The position numbers and the translations under genes are program-made. From contig JAKAMV010000157.1 in NCBI GenBank assembly GCA_021812735.1, positions 1-13,988 of the forward strand: a stretch of DNA of 13,988 nucleotides, in the 5' to 3' direction. Positions within the stretch are counted from its first letter, which is position 1, and every line of letters begins with the position of its first letter. The DNA is from Chloroflexota bacterium (GTDB lineage: Bacteria > Chloroflexota > Limnocylindria > Limnocylindrales > CSP1-4). The notes beneath the pieces were generated by a model. It saw only the letters and a program-made list of their open reading frames with translations. It did no database searches and was not told the DNA's origin. Positions 12,804-13,988 of the stretch are shown here, in pieces.

Positions 12804-13742
12804 ATGCCGCACGTCATGACCGTCCTCGGCCCCGTGGACCCGTCGGTCCTCGGGTTCACGCTCCCCCACGAGCACACGCAGATCGCCCTGTGGCAGATCC
12901 CGGGGCGGTACGACTACTGGGAGCTCACCCGCGACGAGCCGGTGATCCTTGACGAGCTGCGCCTGTTCCGCGAGGCCGGCGGGACCGCGCTCGCGGACCT
13001 CACGCTGCCCGGCGTGGGTCGCGATCCCGTCTGGCTCGCTGCCATCGCGCGCGCATCCGGTCTCCACGTGGTCATGGGCGGCGGCTGGTACCGCAACCCG
13101 TACTACCCGCCGGAGGCGCGGATCGACCGGCGCATGACCGATGAGCTGGCCGAGGAGCTCGTGGCCGAGGCGACGGTCGGGGTGGGGGAGACGGGCGTCC
13201 GGATCGGCATCCTGGGCGAGATCGGGACGGACAAGCCCTGGGTCAGCCCGGCTGAGGAGCGTGTGTTCCGGGCGGTGGCCCGGGCGTCACGCCGCACGGG
13301 GCTCGCCATCTCAACGCATGCCGCCCAGTCGCCAGTGGGGGCGCTGCAGATGGACATCCTGGAGGAGGAGGGGGTGGACCCGGGCCGCGTGGTGATCGGG
13401 CACTCGGACTCGTACCCGCGGCTGGACCACTACCTGGGGCTGCTGCGCCGCGGCGCCTCGATCGAGTTCGACTTCCTGGGCATGGCGTTCGAGCCCACCG
13501 AGCGGCACGGCGAGGCTCGGGTGGTGGACCTGCTGCTGGAGCTGCTCGCGCGCGGGTACGGCGACCGGATCCTGCTCAGCCAGGACGTCTGCCACAACAG
13601 CCAGCTTCGCCGCTACGAGGGCAACGGCTACACGTACCTGCAGACGGCATTCCTGCCGCGGCTCCGGGAGCGCGGCGTCAGCGAGGCCGACGTCGCCCGG
13701 CTGACGGTTGAGAACCCTCGTCGGCTGCTGACGATCGCGTAG
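12804..13742 (+). CDS. Phosphotriesterase-family metal-dependent hydrolase (PHP-like)
   Basis: The 312-residue product is a complete amidohydrolase-superfamily TIM barrel of the phosphotriesterase group. Metal ligands are visible as His22 and His24 (LPHEHT), His172 (ISTHAAQ), His200 (IGHSDS) and Asp261 (LLSQDVCHNSQ). The bridging position carries Glu139 (LGEIGTDK) rather than the carboxylated lysine of true phosphotriesterases and lactonases. E. coli phosphotriesterase homology protein (PHP) also has glutamate there. The binuclear site should therefore be intact, but activity is more likely on a lactone, ester or unknown substrate than on organophosphates. AGGAG six bases upstream supports the ATG at 12804. 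The gene is monocistronic and ends at a strong hairpin. Confidence 0.92.
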   Translation: MPHVMTVLGPVDPSVLGFTLPHEHTQIALWQIPGRYDYWELTRDEPVILDELRLFREAGGTALADLTLPGVGRDPVWLAAIARASGLHVVMGGGWYRNPYYPPEARIDRRMTDELAEELVAEATVGVGETGVRIGILGEIGTDKPWVSPAEERVFRAVARASRRTGLAISTHAAQSPVGALQMDILEEEGVDPGRVVIGHSDSYPRLDHYLGLLRRGASIEFDFLGMAFEPTERHGEARVVDLLLELLARGYGDRILLSQDVCHNSQLRRYEGNGYTYLQTAFLPRLRERGVSEADVARLTVENPRRLLTIA

Positions 13743-13778
13743 TCCCGGCGGCCCGGTCTGCGCCCGCCGCAGGGTTGA

Positions 13779-13806
13779 CGAAGCCCCGGCGCGGGCCGGG
13801 GCTTCG
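13779..13806. terminator. Bidirectional terminator between phosphotriesterase-family and OsmC genes
   Basis: CGAAGCCCCGGC (13779-13790) and GCCGGGGCTTCG (13795-13806) form a perfect 12-bp stem with a GCGG loop. It lies between two convergent stop codons and is the clearest terminator in the window. Confidence 0.8.
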
Positions 13807-13825
13807 CGTGCCGGAGTGCTCGGGG

Positions 13826-13988
13826 CTAGGCCTGCACGAGCGTGGCCTCCACGGACAGGGCCACGTTGCCCTTGAGCGCGCGCGAGACCGGGCAGCCGTC
13901 CTTGGCCGCCTCGGCCAGCGCGGCGAACTGGGCCTGGTCCAGGCCGGGGACCTGCCCGCACACGGTGATGGCCGACGAGGCGAGATCG
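13826..13988 (-). CDS. OsmC/Ohr-family peroxidase, C-terminal part (5' end missing)
   Basis: Only the last 53 codons are in the window; the frame is open to the right edge. The visible tail contains VPGLDQAQFAALAEAAKDGC followed by PVSRALKGNV, which is diagnostic of OsmC/Ohr proteins. The cysteine in DGCPVSRAL is one of the two redox-active cysteines; the other would be upstream, outside the window. By family it is a dimeric cytosolic thiol peroxidase that reduces organic hydroperoxides with lipoamide or another dithiol. The sequence is closer to the OsmC branch than to Ohr, but the fragment is too short to be sure. It converges on the phosphotriesterase-family gene and shares the bidirectional terminator with it. 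Confidence 0.88.
   Translation of the reverse strand, partial: DLASSAITVCGQVPGLDQAQFAALAEAAKDGCPVSRALKGNVALSVEATLVQA

Noticed and set aside
1..13988. tRNA genes, CRISPR arrays, insertion sequences, integrases, attachment sites, toxin-antitoxin or defence genes
   Set aside because: No tRNA T-arm with acceptor stem in gaps, no regularly spaced repeats, no transposase or recombinase motifs and no target-site duplications were seen. The gene content is metabolic and regulatory.

Overview
The window is 14 kb of very GC-rich bacterial chromosome (about 70% G+C by eye) with short intergenic gaps, no rRNA, tRNA, insertion sequence, integrase, phage gene or CRISPR array. The gene mix is a DevR/DosR-type response regulator, a VorB-type ferredoxin-dependent 2-oxoacid oxidoreductase, ArsR-TusA-DsrE, a cyclic-2,3-diphosphoglycerate-synthetase-like GTPase, a phosphotriesterase-family amidohydrolase and OsmC. 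Together with leaderless-looking promoters, this fits a high-GC Chloroflexota lineage (Limnocylindria/Ellin6529-like) or possibly an actinobacterial relative. The taxonomic guess is inference only.

Layout, left to right. The 3' part of a response-regulator gene (1-498) is followed by an acetyl-CoA hydrolase/CoA-transferase family gene (649-1923) and two strong hairpins. A long, possibly structured leader then precedes a GTPase-like gene (2259-3596). A zinc-dependent alcohol dehydrogenase (3624-4643, minus) converges on it. A gene-free 358-base divergent region separates the dehydrogenase from a [NiFe]-hydrogenase-maturation-protease homologue (5002-5502), for which no hydrogenase gene is present here. 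Next is a tight minus-strand four-gene operon (5523-8348) for the delta, alpha, beta and gamma subunits of a 2-oxoacid:ferredoxin oxidoreductase, most like the 2-oxoisovalerate type. Divergent from it is an orphan P-loop kinase-like gene (8510-9163).

A sulfur-relay locus follows: an ArsR-family regulator (9296-9673), TusA (9825-10049) and a DsrE2-like protein (10059-10574), closed by a hairpin terminator. A class-III aminotransferase (10761-12092) comes next, preceded by a 13-codon upstream ORF whose stop overlaps the aminotransferase start. The right end holds a small six-helix membrane protein (12145-12708, minus), a phosphotriesterase-family hydrolase (12804-13742), a perfect 12-bp bidirectional terminator, and the 3' end of an OsmC-type peroxidase gene (13826-13988, minus).

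How the genes might work together: the aminotransferase, 2-oxoacid:ferredoxin oxidoreductase, CoA-transferase and alcohol dehydrogenase could form a route from amino acids through 2-oxoacids and acyl-CoAs to acids or alcohols with ferredoxin reduction. They sit in separate transcription units, so this is only a hypothesis. I found no clear multi-gene defence or otherwise wholly new system. The more unusual signals are the repeated TAGGCT-N6-start leaderless promoters, the ArsR-TusA-DsrE unit, the GTPase with its hairpin-rich leader, the lone hydrogenase protease, and several short operator-like repeats at helical-turn spacing.
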